From Pelagibacterium halotolerans B2 (GTDB taxonomy: Bacteria; Pseudomonadota; Alphaproteobacteria; Rhizobiales; Devosiaceae): a stretch of DNA of 64,000 nucleotides. The first letter of the stretch is position 1. Each line of letters begins with the position of its first letter. The stretch lies in NCBI RefSeq assembly GCF_000230555.1, contig NC_016078.1:1550001-1614000 (forward strand). The letters run 5' to 3'. Below, in pieces: positions 54,675 through 64,000 of this stretch. Under the pieces are notes generated by a model. It had not been told where the DNA came from. It did not search any database and worked only from the letters and a program-made list of their open reading frames with translations. A program made the position numbers and the translations under genes.

Positions 54675-55658
54675 ATGGCACGACGACAGCCAGAATCTTC
54701 CGACACGCAGCCCGGCGCGTCCGGCTCCTTCCTTCCTTTCCGCCACAGGCATTTGTTGGGAATCGCCCAACTCAACCCGGTCGAGATCATCGATCTTCTG
54801 GACCGGGCCGAGGCGATGATCCCCATATCGCGCCAACGCAAGACGCTGCCGAGCCTGGCGGGCAAGACCCAGATCAATCTGTTTTTCGAAAATTCGACCC
54901 GCACCCAGGCGAGTTTCGAGATCGCCGGCAAACGTCTGGGGGCAACGGTCATGAACATGGCCGTGCGGACCTCCTCGGTCGCCAAGGGCGAAACGCTGAT
55001 CGATACGGCGGCGACGCTCAACGCCATGCAGCCCGACGCCATCGTGGTGCGGCACGGCTCGTCCGGCGCGGTGGAACTGCTGAGCCAGAAGGTCGAATGC
55101 GCGGTGCTCAACGCCGGGGACGGCGCTCACGAGCACCCCACACAAGCCCTGCTCGACGCGTTGACCATCCGCCGCCACAAGGGGCGGCTGAACGGGCTGA
55201 CCGTGGCCATCTGCGGCGATATCGCCAATTCGCGCGTTGCGCGCTCGAACCTCATTCTTCTGGGCGCCATGCAGGCCCGTACGCGGGTCATTGCGCCCAA
55301 ATCGCTTCTGCCGCGCGGTGTCGAACAGATGGCCTCGGAAGTCTTCACCGACATGGAAAAGGGCCTCGAGGGCGCCGATGTCGTGATGATGCTGCGGCTC
55401 CAGAACGAGCGCGCCTCGGGCAAGCTGATCCCCTCGGTGCGCGAGTATTATCGCTTCTACGGGCTCGATGCCGACAAACTGGCCAGAGCCAATGCCGACG
55501 CGCTGGTCATGCATCCCGGGCCGATGAATCGGGGCGTTGAAATCGATCCGGCCATTGCCGACGGGCCGCAATCGGTGATTACCGAACAGGTCGAGATGGG
55601 CGTTGCCGTGCGCATGGCGGTGCTCGATGCGCTGCTCAACAAGGAGGAGGATAAATGA
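54675..55658 (+). CDS. pyrB: Aspartate carbamoyltransferase catalytic subunit
   Basis: 327 residues from the ATG at 54675. The carbamoyl-phosphate loop is [17 protein letters not shown], where STRTQ replaces the more usual [17 protein letters not shown] and the C-terminal [16 protein letters not shown] complete the active site. It makes carbamoyl aspartate in pyrimidine synthesis. The stop overlaps the start of the PyrC-like gene (ATGA), as expected if PyrB and a PyrC-like partner form one complex. Confidence 0.96.
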   Translation: MARRQPESSDTQPGASGSFLPFRHRHLLGIAQLNPVEIIDLLDRAEAMIPISRQRKTLPSLAGKTQINLFFENSTRTQASFEIAGKRLGATVMNMAVRTSSVAKGETLIDTAATLNAMQPDAIVVRHGSSGAVELLSQKVECAVLNAGDGAHEHPTQALLDALTIRRHKGRLNGLTVAICGDIANSRVARSNLILLGAMQARTRVIAPKSLLPRGVEQMASEVFTDMEKGLEGADVVMMLRLQNERASGKLIPSVREYYRFYGLDADKLARANADALVMHPGPMNRGVEIDPAIADGPQSVITEQVEMGVAVRMAVLDALLNKEEDK

Positions 55659-56953
55659 ATAAGCCTCTTCTTATAGAAAACGCCCGCATCCTCGATCCCG
55701 CCAGCAATGCCGATTTTACGGGTGCCCTGCTGATCGAGAACGGAACCATCTCCGACATCGCCGAAGGCAAGGCGCCAGGCGCTCCGGAAAAAGCCGAAAC
55801 CATCGATGCCAAAGGGCTGGTGCTGGCGCCGGGTCTTATCGACATGCGGGTGTTTACCGGCGAGCCCGGCCACGAATACCGCGAAACGCTCAAGAGTGCC
55901 GGCCGCGCGGCGGCGGCGGGCGGGGTGACATCGATCCTCGTCATGCCCGACACCCAGCCGGTGATCGACAACAGCGCGCTGGTCGAATTCATCGCCCGGC
56001 ATGCCGAGGCGACGACCTGCGTCAATGTTCTACCCACCGCAGCGATCACCACGGGAACCGAAGGCAGGGACCTCACCGAATTCGGGCTGCTCAAGGAAGC
56101 CGGCGCGGTCTGTTTTACCGAGGGGCGCAAGGCGCTCCAGAGCAGCGCGGTCATACGCGCCGCCATGGTCTATGCGACCAATTTCGACATGCCGATCATG
56201 CACCTGCCCGCCGATGCGCACCTCGTTTCCGACGGCGTGATGAATTCGGGACCGCTGGCCACCTTCCGGGGCCTCAAGGGCATTCCGGCCGAAGCCGAAA
56301 CCATCCCGCTCGACCGCGACCTGCAGCTGGCGCTGATGACCGGTGCGCGCTATCACGCCGCCGCCATCTCGACGGCCCGGTCCGCAGAACTCGCCGCGTT
56401 CTACAAGCAGCGCAGCAGCGCCATTTCGGTCGGCGCCTCGATCAACAATCTGTGCCTCAATGAAAACGACGTCGGTTCGTACCGCACCTTCTTCAAGCTC
56501 AACCCGCCTTTGCGCACCGAGGACGACAGGCTGGCACTGGTCGAAGCGCTCAAGGACGGGACCATCGACGTTATCGTGTCGGACCACGATCCGCAGGACG
56601 CCGAAGGCAAACGCCAGCCCTTCGCCGACGCGGCGACCGGCGCGATAGGGCTTGAAACCCTGCTGGCCGCCGCAATGCGGCTGGTTCATTCGGGCGATGT
56701 CGATCTGATGACGGTGCTGCGCGCCATGACGGCGCGGCCCGCCGAAATTCTGGGCATCGACGCGGGACGGATTATCAAGGGCGCCAAGGCCGATCTTTGC
56801 CTTTTCGATCCGGACTATCCCTGGATCGTCGAGGAAGCTACCATCCGCTCGCGTTCGACCAACACGACCTTTGAGAACGCCCGCATGTCCGGCAAGGTCA
56901 TGGCGACCCTGGTCGGCGGGCAAATCGTTTACAGGGAGGAAGCCTTCGCATGA
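55655..56953 (+). CDS. pyrC: PyrC-like protein, probably catalytically inactive dihydroorotase (PyrC'/PyrX type)
   Basis: 432 residues, full length for the amidohydrolase family. The first metal motif, normally DxHxHxR, is [10 protein letters not shown], so both histidines are lost. The later YHIAHVST-type motif is YHAAAISTA, losing another His. The final motif is [11 protein letters not shown], retaining Asp. The rest ([29 protein letters not shown]) is well conserved. This matches the non-catalytic PyrC' partners that scaffold PyrB in pseudomonads; an active dihydroorotase should then be encoded elsewhere. It overlaps pyrB and plsY by 4 bases each. Confidence 0.88.
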   Translation: MNKPLLIENARILDPASNADFTGALLIENGTISDIAEGKAPGAPEKAETIDAKGLVLAPGLIDMRVFTGEPGHEYRETLKSAGRAAAAGGVTSILVMPDTQPVIDNSALVEFIARHAEATTCVNVLPTAAITTGTEGRDLTEFGLLKEAGAVCFTEGRKALQSSAVIRAAMVYATNFDMPIMHLPADAHLVSDGVMNSGPLATFRGLKGIPAEAETIPLDRDLQLALMTGARYHAAAISTARSAELAAFYKQRSSAISVGASINNLCLNENDVGSYRTFFKLNPPLRTEDDRLALVEALKDGTIDVIVSDHDPQDAEGKRQPFADAATGAIGLETLLAAAMRLVHSGDVDLMTVLRAMTARPAEILGIDAGRIIKGAKADLCLFDPDYPWIVEEATIRSRSTNTTFENARMSGKVMATLVGGQIVYREEAFA

Positions 56954-57552
56954 CCCAATATGCGCTGGCTCTTATATTGGGATATCTGCTGGGATCCGTC
57001 CCCTTCGGATTTCTGATTACGCGCGCAGCCGGACTGGGCGATGTGCGCACAATCGGCTCGGGCAATATCGGGGCGACCAATGTCCTGCGCACCGGTCGGC
57101 GCGATATTGCAGCCCTCACACTGATCCTCGATGCCGGCAAGGGCGCCGTCGCGGTTCTGATCGCCAGCATGCTGTGGGGATATGATTTCGCGCTGATTGC
57201 GGGGGTTGCCGCCTTTTTCGGCCACATATTCCCCGTCTGGCTCGGCTTCAAGGGCGGCAAGGGCGTTGCGACCTATGTCGGCATCCTGCTGGCGCTCAAC
57301 TGGGTCGTGGGACTGATCTTTTGCGCGACATGGCTTTTGATCCTATTTGCCCAGCGCTATTCCTCGCTCGCCGCCCTGACCGCGGCGGCCACAGCCCCAA
57401 TGTTCGCATTCGCCTTTTCCGGCGTGCAACTGACCTGGGTGACAGCGATCCTCTCGATCGTGCTGTTCATCACCCACCGCGAGAATATCGTGCGGCTGGC
57501 AAGAGGCACTGAAAGCAAGGTCGGCGGCAAAAAGAACGCCGGACAAAGCTAG
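56950..57552 (+). CDS. plsY: Acyl-phosphate:glycerol-3-phosphate acyltransferase
   Basis: 200 residues with about five helices. Motif 1 is GSGNIGATNVLRTGR, motif 2 is GFKGGKGVATYVG, and motif 3 lies near HRENIVRLARGTE. It acylates glycerol 3-phosphate at sn-1 in the inner membrane. The start overlaps the PyrC-like stop (ATGA), and dprA follows 10 bases later. Confidence 0.96.
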   Translation: MTQYALALILGYLLGSVPFGFLITRAAGLGDVRTIGSGNIGATNVLRTGRRDIAALTLILDAGKGAVAVLIASMLWGYDFALIAGVAAFFGHIFPVWLGFKGGKGVATYVGILLALNWVVGLIFCATWLLILFAQRYSSLAALTAAATAPMFAFAFSGVQLTWVTAILSIVLFITHRENIVRLARGTESKVGGKKNAGQS

Positions 57553-57562
57553 GCCGACAAAG

Positions 57563-58678
57563 ATGACGCGCTCGAGCCTGACCCCATCCCAGCGCGTTTC
57601 CTGGCTCCGCCTCATCCGCGCCGACAATGTAGGGCCGACCACGTTCCGTACGCTCGTCAACCGGTTCGGCTCAGCCGAGGCAGCGCTTGATGCCCTGCCT
57701 CATCTGGCCCGGCGGGGTGGCGGCCAGCACCTCACAATCCCCAGCATGGATGAAGCCGAGGATGAAATCGCACGGACAGAAGCGATCGGCGCGCGGCTGG
57801 TCGCGATCAACGATCCCGACTATCCGCCTCACCTCCGCCATGTTTCCGGACCTCCGCCACTTCTGACCGTGATGGGCGGCGGTGCGCTTTCCGCACAAAG
57901 GACCGTAGGCATCGTGGGCGCGCGCAACGCTTCGGCCGCGGGGCGGCGCATGGCTCAGCTTCTCGCCACCGATCTGGGGCGCGAAGGGTATATTATCGTG
58001 TCCGGTCTGGCGCGTGGTATCGACGCCGCGGCGCACCACGCCTCGCTCCAGACCGGTACGGTTGCTGTGATGGCGGGCGGCCTCGATCACATCTATCCGC
58101 AGGAAAATGTGGGCCTTGCGCAATCCATAGTCGATGCCGGCGGGACGCTGGTCACCGAAATGCCCATCGGCTGGGAGCCACGCGCCCGCGATTTTCCCCG
58201 CCGCAACCGGCTCGTGGCCGGCATCTGCCTCGGCGTGGTCATCGTCGAGGCCGCAAAGCGGTCCGGATCGCTGATTACCGCCCGGCTGGCACTGGAACAG
58301 GACCGGGAGGTTTTCGCCGTGCCCGGGTCGCCCCTCGATCCGCGCGCCGAGGGCGGCAATCACCTCATCCAGCAAGGCGCCAAACTGGTCACCGGCGCGC
58401 GCGACATCATCGCCGAACTCACCCATGCCGATCCCGGACGCCTGCCGTTGTTTGAGAACGAAACGCACGATGCCCCGCCGCCTTCCCCAGCGGCCGATCC
58501 CTCGGAAGACGAACGCACCCGCCTCCTGACTGCACTAAGCCATGCCCCGACAGCGACCGACATGCTGATCGAGGCAACCGGCATTTCGGCGCCCGTCATG
58601 CAGATTCTGTTACTGGAACTGGAACTGGCGGGGCGGGGGGAACGATCCGCCGGCCAGCTTTTCGCGCTAAGGGCATAA
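57563..58678 (+). CDS. dprA: DNA-processing protein DprA (Smf)
   Basis: 371 residues. An N-terminal helical/SAM-like part (VSWLRLIRADNVGPTTFRTL) precedes the Rossmann domain (TVGIVGARNASAAGRRMAQL, SGLARGIDAAAHHASLQTG, MAGGLDHIYPQENVGLAQS, FPRRNRLVAGI). A C-terminal winged helix (PTATDMLIEATGISAPVMQI) follows. DprA binds single-stranded DNA and loads RecA; in non-competent species it has other recombination roles. Co-directional with plsY (10-base gap). Confidence 0.96.
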   Translation: MTRSSLTPSQRVSWLRLIRADNVGPTTFRTLVNRFGSAEAALDALPHLARRGGGQHLTIPSMDEAEDEIARTEAIGARLVAINDPDYPPHLRHVSGPPPLLTVMGGGALSAQRTVGIVGARNASAAGRRMAQLLATDLGREGYIIVSGLARGIDAAAHHASLQTGTVAVMAGGLDHIYPQENVGLAQSIVDAGGTLVTEMPIGWEPRARDFPRRNRLVAGICLGVVIVEAAKRSGSLITARLALEQDREVFAVPGSPLDPRAEGGNHLIQQGAKLVTGARDIIAELTHADPGRLPLFENETHDAPPPSPAADPSEDERTRLLTALSHAPTATDMLIEATGISAPVMQILLLELELAGRGERSAGQLFALRA

Positions 58679-58763
58679 GGGCTCGCTCGTGAGCATCGCG
58701 GTGCTACCTCACGCGTTTGGGCCCGTGGAGCCACCGCCAATAGACTGCAATAACCGCGCGCAA

Positions 58764-58792
58764 TTGACAGACGCCGACGCTTTCACCATTTT
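58764..58792 (+). promoter_or_regulatory. Possible sigma-70-type promoter upstream of topA
   Basis: TTGACA (58764-58769), 17-base spacer, CATTTT (58787-58792). The -35 is exact and the -10 is poor. It lies 85 bases before the topA start in the 198-base dprA-topA gap, which shows nothing else. Confidence 0.3.
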
Positions 58793-58876
58793 GCGCGGAC
58801 CTTGTGGGCGGGTGTCTTCCGCCCTATCTCCACCCCTTCAAGGCAATTCTCTCTTATTCGCGGAGCCGTCACAGGC

Positions 58877-61456
58877 ATGAAAGTCGTCATCGTCGAAAGC
58901 CCGGCCAAGGCAAAGACCATCAACAAATATCTGGGCAAGGACTTCGAGGTCCTGGCCAGCTTTGGCCATGTGCGCGACCTGCCCGCCAAGGACGGATCGG
59001 TGCGGCCCGACGAAGATTTCGCCATGAGCTGGGAAGTCGATACCAACTCCAAAAAGCGCCTGGCCGACATCACCCGCGCGCTCAAGGGCGCCGACGAATT
59101 GATTCTGGCAACCGACCCGGATCGCGAAGGCGAGGCCATTTCCTGGCACCTGCTCGATGCGCTCAAGGCGAAAAAAGCCATCAAGGCCGACATGCCGGTC
59201 AAGCGCGTGGTGTTCAACGCCATCACCAAGGATGCGGTGACCACCGCCATGCAGCATCCGCGCGATATCGATGCGCCGCTGGTCGACGCCTATCTGGCGC
59301 GCCGGGCGCTCGACTATCTGGTAGGCTTTACGCTCTCGCCGATCCTGTGGCGCAAGCTGCCCGGCTCGCGCTCGGCGGGTCGCGTGCAATCGGTCGCCCT
59401 GCGACTGGTCACAGAGCGCGAGGAAGAGATCGAGCGCTTCAAGCCGCAGGAATACTGGAGCGTCATCCCGACCCTTAATCAGACCGGCAAGAGCTTTGCG
59501 ACGCGGCTGTATTCGGTCGATGGTGACAAGACCGACAAGCTGGCCATCAAGACCGGCGAGGATGCGCAGGGGCTGAAAACGGCGATCGAGAAGGGCAATT
59601 TCAAGGTTGCCAGCGTCGACAGGAAGCCCACAAAGCGCAATCCTTACGCGCCGTTCACCACCTCCACGTTGCAGCAGGACGCCTCCTCGCGGCTGTCGCT
59701 GTCGCCCTCGCGCACCATGCAGATCGCCCAGCGCCTCTATGAGGATGGGCTGATCACCTATATGCGGACCGACGCCGTGCAGATGGCGCCAGAGGCCATC
59801 GAAGCAGCGCGCCGGGTAATCGGCAAGGAGTTCGGAAGCGAATACGTGCCCGAAAAGCCGCGCTTTTACAGCACCAAGGCCAAAAACGCCCAGGAAGCCC
59901 ACGAAGCGATCCGCCCCACCGATCTGGGCAAACACCCCGATACTCTGCGCAATCTCGACCCCGACCAGCACAAGATCTACCAGTTGATCTGGCGCCGCGC
60001 GCTGGCCAGCCAGATGCGCTCGGCCGAAATCGAACGCACCACCGCCGATATCGACGTCCTCGCGGCCGGTCGTGCCATCACGCTGCGCGCCACGGGCTCG
60101 GTTGTAACCTTCCCGGGTTTTCTCGGGGTCTATGGCGTTGAAAAGACCGACGAGGACGATGAGGATGGCAAGGACCTGCCCGCGCTCAATGTCGGCGACA
60201 CTCCCGCACTCGAAAATGTCGCGATCGAACAGCACTTCACCCAGCCCCCTGCCCGCTACACCGAAGCGAGCCTCATCAAGAAGATGGAAGAGTTGGGGAT
60301 CGGCCGCCCCTCGACCTATGCGGCGACGCTCAAGACGCTCCAGGATCGCGACTATATCAAGCTCGAAAAACGCGCCATCATGCCCGAGGATCGCGGGAGG
60401 CTCGTGACGGCGTTCCTGCAGAGCTTTTTCACCAAATATGTCGAATACGGCTTTACCGCCGGGCTCGAGGAAGAACTCGACGAGATTTCTGCCGGCGAGA
60501 TCGACTATAAGGAAGTGCTGCGGCGCTTCTGGAAGGATTTTTCCCATCAGGCCGACGAGATCAAGGATCTGCGGGTTTCCGAAGTCCTCGACGCGCTCAA
60601 TGACCTGTTGGGACACCATATCTTTCCCGAGCGGCCCGACGGCACCGATCCGCGCCTCTGCCCGACCTGCGGCACCGGCCAGCTTTCGCTGAAACTGGGC
60701 AAGTACGGCGCCTTTATCGGCTGCTCGAACTACCCCGAATGCCGCCACACCCAGCAATTGGCCGAAAGCGCCACCGGGCAGGCGTCCGAAGCCGCGCAGG
60801 GCGATGGCGTTCTGGGCGCAGACCCAGAAACCGGAGCGGAGATCTATCTCAAGACCGGCCGGTTCGGTCCCTATGTCCAGCTTGGCGAAGATGCCAAGGA
60901 TGCCAAGCGCTCCTCGATCCCCAAGGGCTGGGATGCGGGCTCGATGGATCTGGAAAAGGCACTGAAACTACTGTCGCTGCCGCGCGAAGTGGGTTTGCAT
61001 CCCGAGGACGGCAAGCCGATCAGCGCCGGGATCGGCCGTTACGGACCTTTCGTGCTTCACGAGAAGACTTACGCCAATCTTCCTGATGTGGAGGAGGTTT
61101 TCACGGTCGGGCTTAACCGCGCCGTTGACCTGATTGCCCAGAAGCGGGCTGGCGGCGGACGCGGAGGGCGTGGCGCTGCCGTGGCGGCGATCCAGACCTT
61201 CGAGCATGATGACGGTCCAATTACCGTGCGCGCGGGCCGCTACGGGCCTTATGTCAATCAGGGCAAGGTCAACGCCACCCTGCCCAAGGATCTGGCACCC
61301 GAAGCCGTGACGCTTGAAAAGGCGCTGGAACTGATCGCCGCCAAGGGCGGTTCGAAGAGTAAGGCGAAAGCCAAGCCCAAGCCGGCAGCGAAAAAGCCGG
61401 CGGCAAAGAAGACGGCAACCAAAAAGCCCGCGGCCAAAAAGAAGGCCGAGGCCTAA
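58877..61456 (+). CDS. topA: DNA topoisomerase I
   Basis: 859 residues from the ATG at 58877. The Toprim domain opens with KVVIVESPAKAKTINKYLGK and has LATDPDREGEAISWHL. The catalytic Tyr295 lies in LITYMRTDAVQMA. One four-Cys zinc ribbon remains (LCPTCGTGQLSL...GCSNYPECRHT, about 595-625), followed by C-terminal Toprim_C repeats (GRFGPYVQLGED, GRYGPYVNQGKV) and a Lys/Ala tail (KKPAAKKTATKKPAAKKK). It relaxes negative supercoils. rnr follows 9 bases later. The zinc-ribbon number and Lys-rich tail are typical for alphaproteobacteria. Confidence 0.97.
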   Translation: MKVVIVESPAKAKTINKYLGKDFEVLASFGHVRDLPAKDGSVRPDEDFAMSWEVDTNSKKRLADITRALKGADELILATDPDREGEAISWHLLDALKAKKAIKADMPVKRVVFNAITKDAVTTAMQHPRDIDAPLVDAYLARRALDYLVGFTLSPILWRKLPGSRSAGRVQSVALRLVTEREEEIERFKPQEYWSVIPTLNQTGKSFATRLYSVDGDKTDKLAIKTGEDAQGLKTAIEKGNFKVASVDRKPTKRNPYAPFTTSTLQQDASSRLSLSPSRTMQIAQRLYEDGLITYMRTDAVQMAPEAIEAARRVIGKEFGSEYVPEKPRFYSTKAKNAQEAHEAIRPTDLGKHPDTLRNLDPDQHKIYQLIWRRALASQMRSAEIERTTADIDVLAAGRAITLRATGSVVTFPGFLGVYGVEKTDEDDEDGKDLPALNVGDTPALENVAIEQHFTQPPARYTEASLIKKMEELGIGRPSTYAATLKTLQDRDYIKLEKRAIMPEDRGRLVTAFLQSFFTKYVEYGFTAGLEEELDEISAGEIDYKEVLRRFWKDFSHQADEIKDLRVSEVLDALNDLLGHHIFPERPDGTDPRLCPTCGTGQLSLKLGKYGAFIGCSNYPECRHTQQLAESATGQASEAAQGDGVLGADPETGAEIYLKTGRFGPYVQLGEDAKDAKRSSIPKGWDAGSMDLEKALKLLSLPREVGLHPEDGKPISAGIGRYGPFVLHEKTYANLPDVEEVFTVGLNRAVDLIAQKRAGGGRGGRGAAVAAIQTFEHDDGPITVRAGRYGPYVNQGKVNATLPKDLAPEAVTLEKALELIAAKGGSKSKAKAKPKPAAKKPAAKKTATKKPAAKKKAEA

Positions 61457-61465
61457 AGGATAGAA

Positions 61466-63760
61466 ATGGCCAAACGCACAGGACAGTCCCCTTCGGCCCC
61501 TGCTCCGCGCAAGGGTCGGCGTTCGGCCAGTTTCACACCCGGCCAATTGCCGACCCGCGAACAGATTCTCGAAGCGATCGCCGATTTCCCCGAGATCAAT
61601 TCCAAGCGCGAGATCGCCCGGCATTTCAACATCAAGGGCGATGATCGCGTGCCGCTCAAGGTGCTGCTGCGCGACATGGAAAAAGAGGGCCTTCTGGCCC
61701 GCAAGCGCAAGGAATTGCGCCCGGTCGGCGAATTGCCCGCCGTGACCGTGCTCGACATCCCCGCCGATGCCGATCCCGACAACCTCCACGCCTTCCCGGC
61801 CAAATGGGATGAGGACGAAGGCGAAAAGCCCCGCGTGACGGTGTCCGTAGGCAAGGATGCCCGCGTGGTCCCTGGCCCCGGCGACCGCATTCTGGCCCGC
61901 ATCCAGCGCGATGGCGGCACGGTGCCCACCTACACCGCGCGGCCCATGAAGGTGCTCGACAAGCCCCGCAAGGCCGATCTGGGCATCGTGCGCATGGACG
62001 ATGATGGTGCGCGGCTGGTGCCCATCGAGCGCAAGGCGCGCGAGATGCGGATTTCCGCCGGCGATCTGGGTGACGCCAAGGATGGCGACCTTGTCGAAGT
62101 CGAAGTAACGGTTTCGGGCCGCATGATGATCCCGCGCGCCAAGGTGGTGAGCGTTGTGGGCAACCCGCAATCGGAGGGGGCGGTCAGCCTGATTGCGCTC
62201 CATTCGCTCGATATTCCCTACAGGTTCCCCGCTTCGGTGCTCAAGGAATCCGAAGAGGCTCAGGAGGCAACGCTCAAGGGCCGCGAAGACTGGCGCGACA
62301 TTCCGCTCGTCACCATCGACCCCGCCGACGCCAAGGACCACGACGACGCCGTCCACGCCGAACCCGATACCGACCCCAACAATGCCGGCGGCTTCATCAT
62401 CCGCGTGGGGATCGCCGATGTTTCCTATTATGTGAAGTCGGGCTCGGCCATGGACCGCGAGGCCTTCCTGCGCGGCAATTCGGTCTATTTCCCCGACCGC
62501 GTCGTCCCCATGCTGCCCGAGCGCATTTCCAACGATCTGTGCTCGCTGCGCGAAGGCGAAAATCGCGCGTCCATGGCGCTGCGTATCGTGATCGACGCCG
62601 AAGGCAACAAGAAGACCCATTCCTTCCATCGGGTCATGATGCGCTCGGCGGCCAAGCTCAGCTACCAGCAGGCCCAGGCTGCGATCGACGGCAAACCCGA
62701 CGACGTCACCGGCCCGTTGCTCGAACCGATCCTGAGGCCCCTGTGGGCCGCCTACGCGGCGCTCTCGAAAGCACGAGACCGGCGTGGTCCGCTGGCGCTG
62801 GACCTGCCCGAGCGCCGCATCCGGCTCGATGCCAATGGCATGGTCGAAGGGGTTTACGTGCCCGAACGGCTCGACGCCCATAAGCTCATCGAAGAAATGA
62901 TGATCCTTTCCAACGTCTGCGCCGCCGAGACGCTGGAAAAACACAAGCTGGGCCTGCTCTATCGCGTCCACGACACGCCCAGCCGGGAAAAAGTCGTAAC
63001 GCTGGGCGAGTTCCTCAAATCTCTCGACCTGCCCGTCCCGCGCAGCGAGGCGTTGCGGCCCAAGGATTTCAACCAGATCCTTTATCGCGCCGAAAAGGCC
63101 GGCAAGAGCCAGCAGGTCAACGAAATGGTTCTGCGCAGCCAGGCGCAGGCCGAATATGCGCCGGGCAATTATGGCCATTACGGCCTCAATCTCGACCGCT
63201 ACGCCCACTTCACCTCGCCCATCCGTCGCTATGCCGATCTGATCGTGCATCGCGCCCTGATCCGCGCTCTCGATCTTGGCGATGACGGGCTGAGTGTGGC
63301 TGAGGAACAGCGGCTCGGCTCGATCGGCGAGCACATTTCGGCCACCGAGCGCCGCGCCATGGTTGCCGAGCGCGAAACCGCCGATCGGCTGCTCGCCCAG
63401 TATCTCGCCGCCCATATCGGCGCCCGGTTCACCGGCAAGATCGCCGGTCTGGTCGGCGCGGGCCTGTTCGTGCGGCTCGACGAGACCGGCGCCGATGGTT
63501 TCGTGCCCGTCTCCTCGCTCGGCCAGGATTATTTCCGCCATTTCGAGGACCAGCAGGCCCTGATCGGTGAACGCACCGGCGAGCGGTTCCGAATCGGTGA
63601 CCGCGTGGAGGTGCGACTGCTTGAAGCAGCGCCCATGGCTGGCGCGCTGCGGTTTGAAGTTCTATCTGAAGGCGAACGGGTCAAACCGCCCGGTCCGACG
63701 CGCGGTCGCAGAGACCGCAAGGGCAAGCCGACACCGCGCGGACACCGCGCGAGGAGATAG
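61466..63760 (+). CDS. rnr: Ribonuclease R
   Basis: 764 residues. An N-terminal winged-helix (REQILEAIADFPEINSKREI) and cold-shock domains precede the RNB catalytic domain with TIDPADAKDHDDAVHAEPD near residues 286-303. The remaining conserved segments are SLREGENRASMAL, HFTSPIRRYADLIVHRAL and the S1 domain GKIAGLVGAGLFVRLDETGA. A basic tail (GPTRGRRDRKGKPTPRGHRA) follows. It degrades structured RNA 3' to 5'. Directly upstream of a DUF983 gene (3-base gap). Confidence 0.96.
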   Translation: MAKRTGQSPSAPAPRKGRRSASFTPGQLPTREQILEAIADFPEINSKREIARHFNIKGDDRVPLKVLLRDMEKEGLLARKRKELRPVGELPAVTVLDIPADADPDNLHAFPAKWDEDEGEKPRVTVSVGKDARVVPGPGDRILARIQRDGGTVPTYTARPMKVLDKPRKADLGIVRMDDDGARLVPIERKAREMRISAGDLGDAKDGDLVEVEVTVSGRMMIPRAKVVSVVGNPQSEGAVSLIALHSLDIPYRFPASVLKESEEAQEATLKGREDWRDIPLVTIDPADAKDHDDAVHAEPDTDPNNAGGFIIRVGIADVSYYVKSGSAMDREAFLRGNSVYFPDRVVPMLPERISNDLCSLREGENRASMALRIVIDAEGNKKTHSFHRVMMRSAAKLSYQQAQAAIDGKPDDVTGPLLEPILRPLWAAYAALSKARDRRGPLALDLPERRIRLDANGMVEGVYVPERLDAHKLIEEMMILSNVCAAETLEKHKLGLLYRVHDTPSREKVVTLGEFLKSLDLPVPRSEALRPKDFNQILYRAEKAGKSQQVNEMVLRSQAQAEYAPGNYGHYGLNLDRYAHFTSPIRRYADLIVHRALIRALDLGDDGLSVAEEQRLGSIGEHISATERRAMVAERETADRLLAQYLAAHIGARFTGKIAGLVGAGLFVRLDETGADGFVPVSSLGQDYFRHFEDQQALIGERTGERFRIGDRVEVRLLEAAPMAGALRFEVLSEGERVKPPGPTRGRRDRKGKPTPRGHRARR

Positions 63761-63763
63761 CCG

Positions 63764-64000
63764 ATGCCATATACCGATCTGACATTGCGACCGTCCCGGC
63801 CCACCTGGCCGGCCATGCTCAATGGCATGAAATGCCGGTGTCCCAATTGCGGCCAGGGAAAGCTGTTTTCCAGCTACCTCAAGGTCGTCGATCAATGCGA
63901 CGTTTGTGGTACCGAACTTTTCCACCATCGTGCCGACGATGCCCCGCCCTATATTGTGATTACCATCGTGGGCCATCTGGCCGTTGGGGCGGTTCTGCAC
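63764..64000 (+). CDS. DUF983 protein, 5' part (runs off the window)
   Basis: 79 codons, open to the window end. GAGGAG lies 7 bases before the ATG at 63764, inside the last codons of rnr. The N-terminus has a zinc-ribbon-like set of cysteines (MKCRCPNCGQGKLFSS and DQCDVCGTEL), then DDAPPYIVITIVGHLAVGA, the start of the first membrane helix. DUF983 proteins are small membrane proteins of unknown function, often beside rnr in alphaproteobacteria. Confidence 0.9.
   Translation, partial: MPYTDLTLRPSRPTWPAMLNGMKCRCPNCGQGKLFSSYLKVVDQCDVCGTELFHHRADDAPPYIVITIVGHLAVGAVLH

Noticed and set aside
60968..63541. 857-codon minus-strand frame across topA and rnr
   Set aside because: Spans two well-conserved plus-strand genes; open only because of codon bias.

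Overview
The window is a GC-rich (roughly 60-65 %) chromosomal segment of an alphaproteobacterium. The order perM-hdaA-ppk-ppx beside purMN, a B12-dependent ribonucleotide reductase, the split GatCAB genes, and ruvX-pyrBC-plsY-dprA-topA-rnr in one row all point to Hyphomicrobiales. Gene content and the style of the dispersed palindromes fit a Devosiaceae-like genome (Devosia or Pelagibacterium type). That placement is inferred from content and not from a marker tree. No rRNA, tRNA, CRISPR array, prophage or insertion sequence was recognised.

Region by region. 0-2.2 kb is the 3' part of nrdJ. 2.3-4.2 kb is a small accessory patch with an orphan ImmA/IrrE-type metallopeptidase, a GIY-YIG protein and a repeat-filled gene-free stretch. 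4.2-16.7 kb (minus strand) is a type I secretion locus: a 2379-residue animal-type haem peroxidase fused to RTX repeats, an intergenic terminator-like hairpin, a PrtD-type ABC exporter, a second RTX protein with an N-terminal membrane segment, and an HlyD-type adaptor. 16.9-19.0 kb holds a NarL-type histidine kinase and a LuxR-type response regulator, tail to tail. 19.2-23.6 kb holds a VOC protein, a second large repeat copy, a flavoprotein, an M29 aminopeptidase and a Spy-like periplasmic protein. 23.6-27.4 kb is a thiamine/HMP uptake operon (ykoF-ykoE-ykoD-ykoC) behind a TPP riboswitch. 27.5-46.1 kb is mostly housekeeping: amn, maeB, a CSS-EAL phosphodiesterase, aspS, rnd, ppx, ppk, hdaA, an AI-2E-family membrane protein, purM, purN, an EamA transporter and a tiny proline-rich protein. 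46.2-53.4 kb holds gatB, gatA and gatC with two GNAT genes, a chorismate mutase, a YjhX/TopAI-like protein and a repeat-rich gap. 53.5-64 kb holds ruvX, pyrB, an apparently inactive PyrC-like gene, plsY, dprA, topA, rnr and a partial DUF983 gene.

How the genes work together. The peroxidase-RTX protein and its exporter form a self-contained secretion unit lacking only an outer-membrane TolC partner, with a two-component system divergently adjacent. The riboswitch ties YkoFEDC to thiamine status. AspRS, with a His at the position linked to relaxed tRNA recognition, together with GatCAB implies tRNA-dependent amidation. Ppk/Ppx handle polyphosphate and PurM/PurN act in purine synthesis.

The most unusual non-coding signal is a family of long dispersed repeats. 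Two copies of about 470-540 bp (3772-4239 and 19775-20312) end at the stop codons of unrelated minus-strand genes and carry a nested inverted repeat. A third, diverged and inverted copy lies at about 49277-49545 downstream of the yjhX-like gene, with different but still perfectly complementary hairpin arms.
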